A stretch of DNA of 5,843 nt from Alphaproteobacteria bacterium (GTDB lineage Bacteria > Pseudomonadota > Alphaproteobacteria > Micavibrionales > Micavibrionaceae): NCBI GenBank assembly GCA_021776015.1, contig JAJFGT010000001.1, forward strand, positions 1-5,843, given 5' to 3'. The position numbers and the translations under genes are program-made. Positions within the stretch are counted from its first letter, which is position 1. Every line of letters starts with the position of its first letter. Positions 1 to 5,843 of the stretch are shown one piece after another. Under the pieces are notes generated by a model, which saw only the letters and a program-made list of their open reading frames with translations, searched no databases and was not told the origin of the DNA.

Positions 1-1986
1 AAACGACTTGTGACCTTCATGATTCTTGCTAAAGCTTGTGCTATTATGGAAGATGCTGCTCTACAACAGGGAGGAGGAACCTATCCATTAGGTGCACAAC
101 TAGCGCTCACTGCCAATCAAAGAAATGCTATTCGTCCATGGCTTGTAAAAGCTGTAGGAGCCCCCAACCGAATGCCTTATGCAGACTCACATTCGGTTCA
201 ATCAAGCAGTAATGCCGCTGCTCCTGCTGCTGCAGGAATTCCCGCTACACTTCCTACAACGACCTATGCAAATGCCCGTGCTTTTTACGAAAACGGAGAC
301 ATTTTAATCCGTTTTGGAGAGTTAAATTCTGATCGTTATGCTATGGAAAAAGGAGGAGTTTTCCCTCATTGTGGAGAGATTGTTCTCAAAAACTCAGCTT
401 TGTATGAACCTGGAGCTCTTGTAATTCAAAAAGAGTACTATGATTTAATTGCTAAGATGTGGAACGATGGAAATATGAGAGATATTGCTCTTCATTATGC
501 CCTAGAAATGTACCCTTTGATTCCACGTCAGCTTCTATCTCCAGCCCCTCTCTTCTCCAAAGACTGGTCTTCTCCACCAATGTGGATTCCTCCTATGGCA
601 ACCGCCACTGACTTTACTGTTTTAGGCGATACTTATTTAGCAGGAATCAAAACCATTATCACTGCTGGGGTTCTTGCTGAACAAGGCTCCTCTGATTTCC
701 TTTTACCTGCTCAGCTTGTCGAACGTGGATGGGGGGGCGCAGGAATTTGGTATAATCGAATTGCACAAATGAATGGAGCAATGGTTGGTGCCTCTCGAAA
801 TCTTCCTGATATCAAATCATATCCAAAAACAATGCTGACATCCGCCATGCAACATGAAATGCTGGATGAGGGATTTTCTGATATTGTGAATAGCTTTAGC
901 TCTACTATTAAGGGACATGTTATCAACTATTCGCGTGCCAGTGAGTCCTCTGCCGCAGAAGTTTACCACGACATCTTTAAAAATTCTCACACAGCAGAAT
1001 CAACATCTATAGAAAAACCCACAGGAAATCCTCTGGTTGACGCTCTAAATCTATTATTTGGAACGGAAGGTCTTTTTAACCTCAGGAGCCCTGAAAACAG
1101 AGATATTCATCCTTTAGCACAACTCGCAGGCGTAGGAAAAAGTCTGATTGAAAGTGCTATCCTAAATCTAGGAATAGGAGCTGCTGGAGGGGTTGCCTGT
1201 GCTGCCGGAAGTGATATTGGATGTACAGGGATGAGTGCTTCATTTGGAATTGCTGGACTTGCCCTTACCATTGGATTTGTACTTTTCTACGTTATTCCTT
1301 TTCTACCTTTTGTTTACTTCTTCTTTGCTGTAGGAAATTGGGTTAAATCCATTTTTGAAGCTATGGTGGGAGCCCCTCTTTGGGCACTCGGACATCTACG
1401 TATTGACGGAGATGGTTTGCCAGGGGAAGGTGCTTTGAATGGGTATTATCTTATTTTTGAAATATTCCTCAGACCTATCTTAATTGTGTTTGGCCTTTTG
1501 GCCTCCATCCTTATCTTTGCTGCAATGGCTGCCATTTTAAATAACATATGGGATCTTGTAACGGTTAACGTCTCTGGATTTAACTCTCAAGACCCTGCAG
1601 CCTCAGGAGGAGGAACCGTTGCACAAGCTATTTCATGGTCACGAGGACGAGTGGATGAATTCTTCTTCCTTATTATTTACGCTGTGATCATGTATATGAT
1701 GGCACTGTCTTCTTTCAAACTTATTGATATGATCCCAAATAGTATTTTACGTTGGATGGGATCAAACGTAACAAGCTTTGGAGATAACTCAGAAGATGCA
1801 GCACAAAGCCTAACACAATATGCTGCTATCGGAGGAGGTATGGTCTTTCAACAAGGTCTTGGTGGTCTTGAAGGTGGCATTAAAGGCGTGAAGTCAGGAC
1901 AAGACGCGGCAGCATCTATGGAAGCACAAGCCGCACAAACTCAGGCTATACAAGAAGCGACAGCCGCCAAAAACACACCTAACTAA
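1..1986 (+). CDS. dotA: DotA/TraY family type IVB secretion or conjugation membrane protein, 5' truncated by the window
   Basis: The reading frame is open from the first base (661 codons seen). The GTG at base 10 is probably not the true start, because DotA proteins are usually around 1000 residues long; I infer that the N-terminal signal peptide and first membrane part lie outside the window. Counting from the first codon, residues 1-380 are mostly soluble, fitting the large periplasmic domain, with cysteines at 13 and 124. Hydrophobic segments follow at about 381-403, 414-444 (probably two spans), 481-513 and 554-575. Between them lie GAPLWALGH (457-465) and LRP (490-492), which resemble the conserved DotA/TraY membrane core. 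The last 80 or so residues form a Gly/Ala/Gln-rich tail, likely cytoplasmic. In Legionella, DotA is an inner-membrane component of the Dot/Icm system; TraY is the IncI plasmid counterpart. The family call comes from recalled sequence pattern and layout, not a search. The specific role (effector export or conjugation) cannot be decided here. Confidence 0.72.
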   Translation, partial: KRLVTFMILAKACAIMEDAALQQGGGTYPLGAQLALTANQRNAIRPWLVKAVGAPNRMPYADSHSVQSSSNAAAPAAAGIPATLPTTTYANARAFYENGDILIRFGELNSDRYAMEKGGVFPHCGEIVLKNSALYEPGALVIQKEYYDLIAKMWNDGNMRDIALHYALEMYPLIPRQLLSPAPLFSKDWSSPPMWIPPMATATDFTVLGDTYLAGIKTIITAGVLAEQGSSDFLLPAQLVERGWGGAGIWYNRIAQMNGAMVGASRNLPDIKSYPKTMLTSAMQHEMLDEGFSDIVNSFSSTIKGHVINYSRASESSAAEVYHDIFKNSHTAESTSIEKPTGNPLVDALNLLFGTEGLFNLRSPENRDIHPLAQLAGVGKSLIESAILNLGIGAAGGVACAAGSDIGCTGMSASFGIAGLALTIGFVLFYVIPFLPFVYFFFAVGNWVKSIFEAMVGAPLWALGHLRIDGDGLPGEGALNGYYLIFEIFLRPILIVFGLLASILIFAAMAAILNNIWDLVTVNVSGFNSQDPAASGGGTVAQAISWSRGRVDEFFFLIIYAVIMYMMALSSFKLIDMIPNSILRWMGSNVTSFGDNSEDAAQSLTQYAAIGGGMVFQQGLGGLEGGIKGVKSGQDAAASMEAQAAQTQAIQEATAAKNTPN

Positions 1987-2000
1987 ATTATGGATAATTT

Positions 2001-2004
2001 TAGG
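2001..2004 (+). promoter_or_regulatory. ribosome binding site of ctaG
   Basis: TAGG lies 8 bases before the ATG at 2013, within the 26-base gap after the dotA-like stop. It supports the chosen start. The gap is too short to hold both a terminator and a full promoter, so ctaG is probably read at least partly from the upstream gene's transcript (inference). Confidence 0.55.
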
Positions 2005-2012
2005 TTATACAA

Positions 2013-2582
2013 ATGAATAAGAATACGAGAACGCTACTTCTTGTTTTTTGTGTGGCCTTTGCCATGGTGGGACTATCTTTTGCTTCCGTCCCTCTCTATC
2101 GTATTTTTTGTCAAGTCACCGGCTGGGGAGGAACAACACAAGTTTCTCAATTAACGCCTAATGTTGTTTTAGATCGAACTGTCACTGTAAAATTTAATGC
2201 TGATACAGAACGAAATTTTATGTGGGACTTTGTTCCAGAACAAAAAGATATTACCGTTCATATTGGAGCTCAAGCTCTTGTATCTTATAAAGCAAGAAAC
2301 AAAGCATCAAAAACAATTACAGGAACTTCTGTTTATAATGTATCACCGCCAAAAGTTGGAAAATATTTTCACAAAACAGAATGTTTTTGCTTTCAAGAAC
2401 AGACATTAACCGCTGGAGATCAAATCTCTATGCCTGTTGTTTTCTATATTGACCCTGCCTTTGATACAGATCCTTATATGGATGATGTTCAATGGATCAC
2501 ATTATCTTATACTTTTTACGAAGTGGATACAGAAGAATTAGATAAAGCCGTTGATGATTTTTTTAGCATGACAAACGAATAG
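2013..2582 (+). CDS. ctaG: Cytochrome c oxidase assembly protein CtaG/Cox11 (copper delivery to CuB)
   Basis: This 189-residue protein matches the Cox11/CtaG family over its whole length. It has a single N-terminal membrane anchor (about residues 7-28), then the juxtamembrane SVPLYRIFCQVTGWGG (25-40) with Cys33. A periplasmic immunoglobulin-like domain follows, carrying the copper-binding ECFCF motif (Cys124 and Cys126) and the late stretch FYIDPAF...ITLSYTFYEVD. All three cysteines expected in the family are present. Family knowledge: Cox11 inserts copper into the CuB site of subunit I of aa3-type oxidases, so the organism should respire oxygen with a heme-copper cytochrome c oxidase. The length is normal. 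The neighbours are unusual, since ctaG often sits with oxidase subunit genes, whereas here it follows a DotA/TraY-like gene at 26 bases. Its last 20 bases overlap the 3' end of hemC on the opposite strand. Confidence 0.97.
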   Translation: MNKNTRTLLLVFCVAFAMVGLSFASVPLYRIFCQVTGWGGTTQVSQLTPNVVLDRTVTVKFNADTERNFMWDFVPEQKDITVHIGAQALVSYKARNKASKTITGTSVYNVSPPKVGKYFHKTECFCFQEQTLTAGDQISMPVVFYIDPAFDTDPYMDDVQWITLSYTFYEVDTEELDKAVDDFFSMTNE

Positions 2583-3519
2583 GATCAGAAATAATATCAG
2601 GTTCAACCATGTCTTTTAGTTTTAACCCTAACTTAAAACCAAATTGATCTGCTTTTATATCTTCATCTATTTTTTGTGTGGCCGTCTCTGTCCAAAGCTT
2701 CGTGCCATCAAGTCTCAAAACAGTAACTGTCAGAGACATCAAGCCTCCTTCAATCACTGCATAGGCGCCAATAGGTGTTCGACATGATCCATTCAGAGCT
2801 CGCAAAGCTGCCCGTTCTGCAGAAAGACATAAACCCGTTTCAAAATCATGGATAGGCGCCAGCAAATCACAGATATCTGTGTCCTCTGTTCTAAATTCAA
2901 TACCAATCGTACCCTGTCCACAAGCAGGAAGCATTTCTTCTATAGAGAAAATATGTTGAATGAAAGATGTCTGTTCTATTCTTTCCAGTCCAGAAGCACT
3001 TAAAATTAGGGCATCGACACTCCCTGCAAGCATTTTTTTAATACGCGTTGTAACATTTCCTCGAATATTCACAATATTTAGATCAGGGCGTTTATGGAGA
3101 AGAGCGGCCTTCCGTCGAACACTTGCTGATCCTATAGTCGCCCCCTGAGGTAAATCTTCAAAAGACGTATAGACATGAGAAACCAGTGCATCACAAGGCG
3201 TGTCTCGCTTAAGATAATGGTGCATAGATAATCCTGCAGGAAGGAAAGAGGACATATCTTTCACGGAATGAACGGCAATATCAATTTTTTTTCCAAGAAG
3301 TTCCTGTTCAATTTCTTTTGCAAACAGCCCTTTTCCACCATCAGCTTCAGATAAAGATGTCTCACCATGTTCTGGCTTCCAATCTCCTGATGTTTCAATC
3401 ACAGTAATATCTATTTTAAGGTCTGGGTAAGCGGCTTGCAAAGCACACCCCACCTGATTGGCCTGCATAAGAGCCATTTTACTGCCCCGCGTCCCAATAC
3501 GTAATTTTCGATCAATCAT
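2563..3519 (-). CDS. hemC: Porphobilinogen deaminase (hydroxymethylbilane synthase)
   Basis: HemC joins four porphobilinogen molecules into hydroxymethylbilane in heme biosynthesis, in the cytoplasm. With the start at base 3519 the protein has 318 residues, normal for the family. Diagnostic stretches are RIGTRGSKMALMQA (7-20), the catalytic-Asp motif HSVKDM (84-89, Asp88), SASVRRKAAL (131-140), NIRGNVTTR (151-159) for substrate and cofactor arginines, CGQGTIGIE (200-208), and NGSCRTPIGAYA (243-254), where Cys246 should carry the dipyrromethane cofactor. A TTG two codons upstream (3525) keeps the frame open, but it abuts the AGG of the ribosome site with no spacing, whereas the ATG lies 6 bases away, so I take the ATG. 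The gene diverges from tsaD and converges on ctaG with a 20-base overlap. No hemD follows it. Confidence 0.97.
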   Translation of the reverse strand: MIDRKLRIGTRGSKMALMQANQVGCALQAAYPDLKIDITVIETSGDWKPEHGETSLSEADGGKGLFAKEIEQELLGKKIDIAVHSVKDMSSFLPAGLSMHHYLKRDTPCDALVSHVYTSFEDLPQGATIGSASVRRKAALLHKRPDLNIVNIRGNVTTRIKKMLAGSVDALILSASGLERIEQTSFIQHIFSIEEMLPACGQGTIGIEFRTEDTDICDLLAPIHDFETGLCLSAERAALRALNGSCRTPIGAYAVIEGGLMSLTVTVLRLDGTKLWTETATQKIDEDIKADQFGFKLGLKLKDMVEPDIISDPIRLSC

Positions 3520-3525
3520 AAGCAA

Positions 3526-3530
3526 CCTAA
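3526..3530 (-). promoter_or_regulatory. ribosome binding site of hemC (decides the start)
   Basis: The minus strand reads TTAGG here, with 6 bases between AGG and the ATG at 3519. This is proper spacing for the ATG and none for the in-frame TTG at 3525, so it argues for the shorter protein. Confidence 0.6.
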
Positions 3531-3562
3531 TATATATCCTATCTCTTCATTCGAAACAAAGA

Positions 3563-3589
3563 TTTATACGATCACTTCTAAAATTGCAA
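3563..3589 (-). promoter_or_regulatory. possible hemC promoter
   Basis: On the minus strand, TATAAA (3568-3563, five of six matches to a -10 box) lies 15 bases after TTGCAA (3589-3584, a weak -35 box). This would give a leader of about 35-40 bases including the ribosome site. The spacer is shorter than the ideal 17 bases, so the call is tentative. The -35 box lies inside a small palindrome. Confidence 0.3.
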
Positions 3590-3641
3590 TGCAAAATACA
3601 TCTTGCTGTTTCAAGATGAGTATGGCACTTGTTAGCATAAT

Positions 3642-3646
3642 GAGGG
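3642..3646 (+). promoter_or_regulatory. ribosome binding site of tsaD
   Basis: GAGGG lies 7 bases before the ATG at 3654. It is the strongest ribosome site in the window and fixes the tsaD start. The nearby ATG at 3640 is out of frame. Confidence 0.75.
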
Positions 3647-3653
3647 CAAGAGA

Positions 3654-4721
3654 ATGAGTATTGTATTAGGAATAGAAACAAGCTGTGACGAAACAGCCGT
3701 GGCTGTTGTAACAGATGAAAAAAAGATCCTCGCTCATACGATTTTTACTCAAATAGACATCCACAAAAAATATGGTGGTGTTGTTCCAGAAATTGCCGCA
3801 CGCGAACACCTTGATCGTTTAGATTCCATGATTGTGGATACGATGAAAGAGGCTAAAATTTCCTATGAAGATCTTTCTGCTATTGCGACAACAAGTGGGC
3901 CAGGGCTCATTGGAGGAGTCATGATTGGAATGATGGCAGGGAAAACCATTTCTGCAACATACGAAAAACCATTTATTGCTATAAATCATCTTTCGGCTCA
4001 TGTTCTGACACCTCGTTTAACAAATAATATTCAATTTCCTTATTTAGCTCTTCTCATCTCTGGAGGACATACACAATTTCTTCTCGTTCAAGATGTTGAC
4101 AACATGATTGAGCTTGGCACGACTATTGATGATGCATTAGGAGAGGCCTTTGATAAAACTGCTAAAATGATGGGACTTCCCTACCCTGGAGGCCCCTATA
4201 TAGAACAACTGGCACAAAAATGTTTGAATACTGAGAATGCTCTCAAGAAATACCCTCTTCCTAAACCTTTATATAAACGAGATGGATGCGATTTTTCCTT
4301 TTCTGGGCTCAAGACAGCTATTGGAAAATATATTCAAAACGTACCAGAAGGAGATATTTTACAAGAGGATGCTTGTGATCTAGCTTATAGCTTTCAAAAT
4401 ACAATTGTTGATATTCTGAAAGATCGACTAGAGCATGCCATAATTATGGCAGCAGAGCGATCCGTAACACCTTTAAATCAACTCGTTATTGTTGGAGGTG
4501 TTGCTGCTAATCGATACATTTATGAAAGTATAAAAACAACATCAGAAGCTCATGGCTTTGAATGTATAACCCCTCCTTTGAATCTTTGTACAGATAATGG
4601 AGCCATGATTGCGTGGAATGGGATTGAATATTTGCAAAAAGGGGTATCTCACCCTCTCTCTTTTCCTGCCAGACCTCGATGGCCATTAGGAAAAACTAAA
4701 TTTCCTAACACAAAAATGTGA
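3654..4721 (+). CDS. tsaD: tRNA N6-adenosine threonylcarbamoyltransferase TsaD
   Basis: TsaD (YgjD/Gcp, Kae1 family) transfers the threonylcarbamoyl group from threonylcarbamoyl-AMP to A37 of ANN-decoding tRNAs. In bacteria it works with TsaB, TsaE and TsaC, none of which is in the window. The protein has 355 residues, a slightly long but normal length. It shows the ASKHA-fold signatures VLGIETSCDETAVAVV (4-19), SGPGLIGGVMIGM (81-93), the metal-binding NHLSAH (His112, His116), LLISGGHTQ (133-141), a long TIDDALGEAFDKTAKMMGLP (147-166), DFSFSGLKTAI (213-223), VGGVAANR (280-287) and CTDNGAMIAW (312-321), where Asp314 should be the third metal ligand. No key residue is missing. The start is set by a good ribosome site and by the family's usual N-terminus. 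The gene diverges from hemC, and its 3' end overlaps rsmE by 17 bases. Confidence 0.98.
   Translation: MSIVLGIETSCDETAVAVVTDEKKILAHTIFTQIDIHKKYGGVVPEIAAREHLDRLDSMIVDTMKEAKISYEDLSAIATTSGPGLIGGVMIGMMAGKTISATYEKPFIAINHLSAHVLTPRLTNNIQFPYLALLISGGHTQFLLVQDVDNMIELGTTIDDALGEAFDKTAKMMGLPYPGGPYIEQLAQKCLNTENALKKYPLPKPLYKRDGCDFSFSGLKTAIGKYIQNVPEGDILQEDACDLAYSFQNTIVDILKDRLEHAIIMAAERSVTPLNQLVIVGGVAANRYIYESIKTTSEAHGFECITPPLNLCTDNGAMIAWNGIEYLQKGVSHPLSFPARPRWPLGKTKFPNTKM
4686..4708. repeat. 8-bp perfect inverted repeat at the tsaD/rsmE convergence
   Basis: TTAGGAAA (4686-4693) and TTTCCTAA (4701-4708) are perfect reverse complements separated by a 7-base loop. The right arm contains the rsmE stop codon (4705-4707), and the whole element lies within the last codons of tsaD. 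It could form a weak hairpin in either transcript. Neither strand shows a U-run directly after the stem, so a classical intrinsic terminator is not supported. It may still block RNA decay or slow polymerase, or it may be chance. Confidence 0.5.
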
Positions 4722-5433
4722 GACCATAGAGAGCTGCCGTCTCCGCACGAAGAATATAATTTCCTAAGCTCACAGGAGAAATCGATTTTAAAGAAAGAAG
4801 TCTCTCTTGTTCTTCCTGTGTAAATCCCCCTTCAGGCCCAATAAGGAGCGCAATTTGATTCTGAGCGTTATTATTTTCATGAAAGACGGAGATATGGGGG
4901 CATTCATGTCGTTCCACTGCAAATAAAAGAGGGATGGAAACATCCCATTCTAAACATTTCTTTTCCAAAGGTTGAACTTCATGAAGTATCGGAAGACGAA
5001 GCCTCTCACATTGCTCTACCGCTTCAATAATTTGAGAAACGATACGATCTTTATTTATTTTTTGAATATTTGTATTCTGTGTCAAAACAGGATGCAAATC
5101 GGTTACTCCAAGCTCCACAGCCTTTTCAATCATAAAATCCATCCGCTGTTTTTTGATAGGAGCAAAGAGTAAATGTACACGGCGTGTCAATGTGGGTTGA
5201 ACTTGAATTTGATGAGAGAGCTCTATTTCACCACTTTTCTTAGTGATAGGATGGAAGGCAGAAAGCCATTCACCATCTTTTCCATTAAAGACACGAACAG
5301 AATCACCCCCCGTCAAACGTAATACAGAAGAAAGATAATGAAAATGTGATGAGGACAGAGGTATGGCTTGACCATCTTGGAGTCTATCGTCTACATAAAG
5401 CCTAGGACATTTGTTAGAATATTTATTTTTCAT
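4705..5433 (-). CDS. rsmE: 16S rRNA (uracil1498-N3)-methyltransferase RsmE
   Basis: RsmE methylates N3 of U1498 in 16S rRNA using S-adenosylmethionine. The 242-residue protein has the family's usual length and two-part layout: an N-terminal PUA-like RNA-binding part (PRLYVDDRL at 10-18, HYLSSVLRL at 32-40) and a C-terminal SPOUT (trefoil-knot) methyltransferase domain. Diagnostic stretches are APIKKQRMDFMIEKAVELGV (91-110), the EAVEQCER segment (137-144), LLIGPEGGFT (196-205), and LGNYILRAETAAL (223-235), which form the knot and cofactor pocket. There is no clear ribosome site before the ATG and no other start codon nearby that would keep the PRLYVDD lead, so this start is the best choice. 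The gene converges on tsaD with a 17-base overlap. Its start codon overlaps that of ubiA by two bases, so its promoter must lie within ubiA. Confidence 0.95.
   Translation of the reverse strand: MKNKYSNKCPRLYVDDRLQDGQAIPLSSSHFHYLSSVLRLTGGDSVRVFNGKDGEWLSAFHPITKKSGEIELSHQIQVQPTLTRRVHLLFAPIKKQRMDFMIEKAVELGVTDLHPVLTQNTNIQKINKDRIVSQIIEAVEQCERLRLPILHEVQPLEKKCLEWDVSIPLLFAVERHECPHISVFHENNNAQNQIALLIGPEGGFTQEEQERLLSLKSISPVSLGNYILRAETAALYGLTFLC
5412..5420 (+). promoter_or_regulatory. possible extended -10 promoter for ubiA inside rsmE
   Basis: TGTTAGAAT fits the extended -10 pattern TGn plus a five-of-six match to TATAAT. No -35 box stands at the right distance, which such promoters can tolerate. Transcription would begin around base 5427, leaving a leader of only about five bases before the ATG at 5432, consistent with the lack of a ribosome site. 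This is a guess from motif shape in A/T-rich sequence. Confidence 0.2.
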
Positions 5434-5843
5434 GACTACATATACAGATATCAGAAAATTACCTTGGATTGAACGCTTTCCTCTAAAAATAAAACCATTT
5501 TTATATATGATGCGTTTGGATCGCCCTATTGGGACATGGCTTTTGCTACTACCAGCGCTCTGGTCAATGACTCTTGCGGGGCAGTATCATGGCTGGACAA
5601 CAGAACATTTTAAAATGCTTGTTCTTTTTTCTATTGGTGCTGTGATCATGCGTGGAGCAGGGTGCATTATCAATGATCTTTGGGATAAAGACCTTGATCA
5701 ACAAGTTGAACGCACAGCTTTACGACCTCTTGCTTCAGGAGAGATCACTCATAAGAAAGCCATCATCTTTCTTATCGTTCTTTTGAGCGGAGGATTTTTA
5801 ATTCTTTTACAAATGAACACACTGACATTCTATTTAGGAATTT
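5432..5843 (+). CDS. ubiA: 4-hydroxybenzoate polyprenyltransferase UbiA, 3' truncated by the window
   Basis: UbiA attaches the polyprenyl tail to 4-hydroxybenzoate in the inner membrane, an early step of ubiquinone synthesis. The frame is open to the right edge; 137 residues are seen, roughly the first half of a protein usually near 290-310 residues. It has RLDRPIGTWLLLLPALWS (28-45), a second membrane segment (about 60-80), and the first Asp-rich magnesium/diphosphate motif NDLWDKDLDQ (81-90, the NDxxDxxxD pattern), followed by RTALRPLASGEI (94-105). A third membrane segment starts near 108. The second Asp-rich motif lies beyond the window. The start at 5432 gives TDIRKLPWIERFPLKIKPF before the core, which resembles alphaproteobacterial UbiA leads; ATGs at 5507 and 5510 would lose it. 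Other UbiA-superfamily members (heme O synthase, menaquinone MenA) fit less well, given the RLDRPIGTW signature and the rsmE neighbour. Confidence 0.93.
   Translation, partial: MTTYTDIRKLPWIERFPLKIKPFLYMMRLDRPIGTWLLLLPALWSMTLAGQYHGWTTEHFKMLVLFSIGAVIMRGAGCIINDLWDKDLDQQVERTALRPLASGEITHKKAIIFLIVLLSGGFLILLQMNTLTFYLGI

Larger units (their letters stand above)
3520..3653. promoter_or_regulatory. divergent hemC/tsaD intergenic promoter region
   Basis: This A/T-rich spacer of about 134 bases is the only sizeable non-coding stretch in the window and must hold the promoters of both flanking genes. A candidate hemC promoter can be seen in it. For tsaD I find only isolated A/T-rich -10-like hexamers (TAAAAT at 3579-3584, CATAAT at 3636-3641) without a well-spaced -35 box, and the second is too close to the start codon to be useful. 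I see no RNA gene, riboswitch fold or small open frame with a convincing start. Confidence 0.6.

Noticed and set aside
67..77. GGAGGAGGAAC, repeated at about 1606-1616, considered as a direct repeat or internal ribosome site
   Set aside because: Both copies encode Gly-Gly-Gly-Thr in frame, and no start codon at suitable spacing follows in another supported frame, so chance reuse of Gly codons explains it.
711..926. 71-residue open frame on the minus strand within the dotA-like gene
   Set aside because: It lies wholly opposite a well-supported coding region, has no ribosome site or recognisable motif, and reads like a reverse-frame shadow.
2197..2409. 70-residue open frame on the plus strand within ctaG
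   Set aside because: It is an alternate frame of ctaG, spanning the region that encodes the ECFCF motif in the true frame, with no independent support.
2619..2639. 7-bp inverted repeat GTTTTAA / TTAAAAC in the 3' part of hemC, considered as a terminator for ctaG
   Set aside because: The stem is almost all A/T, the loop is 7 bases, no U-run follows, and the repeat is explained by the codons for the KLGLKLK stretch of HemC.
2960..3148. 62-residue open frame on the plus strand opposite hemC
   Set aside because: It is antisense to conserved hemC motifs, and no start signal or family resemblance is seen.
3520..3525. TTG start two codons upstream of the chosen hemC ATG
   Set aside because: The AGG of the ribosome site directly abuts this TTG, while it stands 6 bases from the ATG, and the family's proteins do not need the two extra residues.
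3819..4001. 60-residue open frame on the minus strand opposite tsaD
   Set aside because: It is antisense to the conserved glycine-rich part of tsaD and is best explained as a shadow.
4972..5172. 66-residue open frame on the plus strand opposite rsmE
   Set aside because: It is antisense to the rsmE methyltransferase domain, with no motif or ribosome site.

Overview
The window looks like ordinary chromosome of a low-GC alphaproteobacterium (A/T-rich third positions, estimated by eye at about 40% GC). It holds six protein genes packed almost end to end. Five are core genes with clear family signatures: ctaG (Cox11), hemC, tsaD, rsmE and ubiA. The alphaproteobacterial reading rests on three things: the UbiA N-terminus, in which a 'DI..(P)W...FP' lead precedes RLDRPIGTW; the back-to-back hemC/tsaD and rsmE/ubiA pairs, which are familiar from that class; and the Cox11 protein. 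No species is claimed.

Layout: the 3' part of a large membrane protein gene of the DotA/TraY family (type IVB secretion or IncI-type conjugation) runs from the left edge to base 1986. It is followed after 26 bases by ctaG on the same strand. hemC converges on ctaG and overlaps its 3' end by 20 bases. A 133-134 base divergent promoter region separates hemC from tsaD. rsmE converges on tsaD with a 17 base overlap, and an 8-bp inverted repeat spans the rsmE stop codon there. rsmE and ubiA diverge from the same CATG tetramer, so their start codons overlap by two bases. ubiA runs off the right edge. There are no RNA genes, insertion sequences, CRISPR arrays or gene-free stretches over 300 bases.

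Function: three of the core genes serve aerobic respiration. HemC makes the tetrapyrrole precursor of heme, CtaG delivers copper to the CuB centre of cytochrome c oxidase, and UbiA prenylates the ubiquinone ring. The other two serve translation: TsaD makes the t6A modification of tRNA and RsmE methylates 16S rRNA. The outlier is the DotA/TraY-like gene. It suggests that this organism carries a type IVB-like secretion or conjugation apparatus, possibly for host interaction, with at least one component gene sitting among housekeeping genes. I found no clearly new biological system. The points most worth a second look are the DotA-like gene in this context and the extreme compaction at the three gene junctions.
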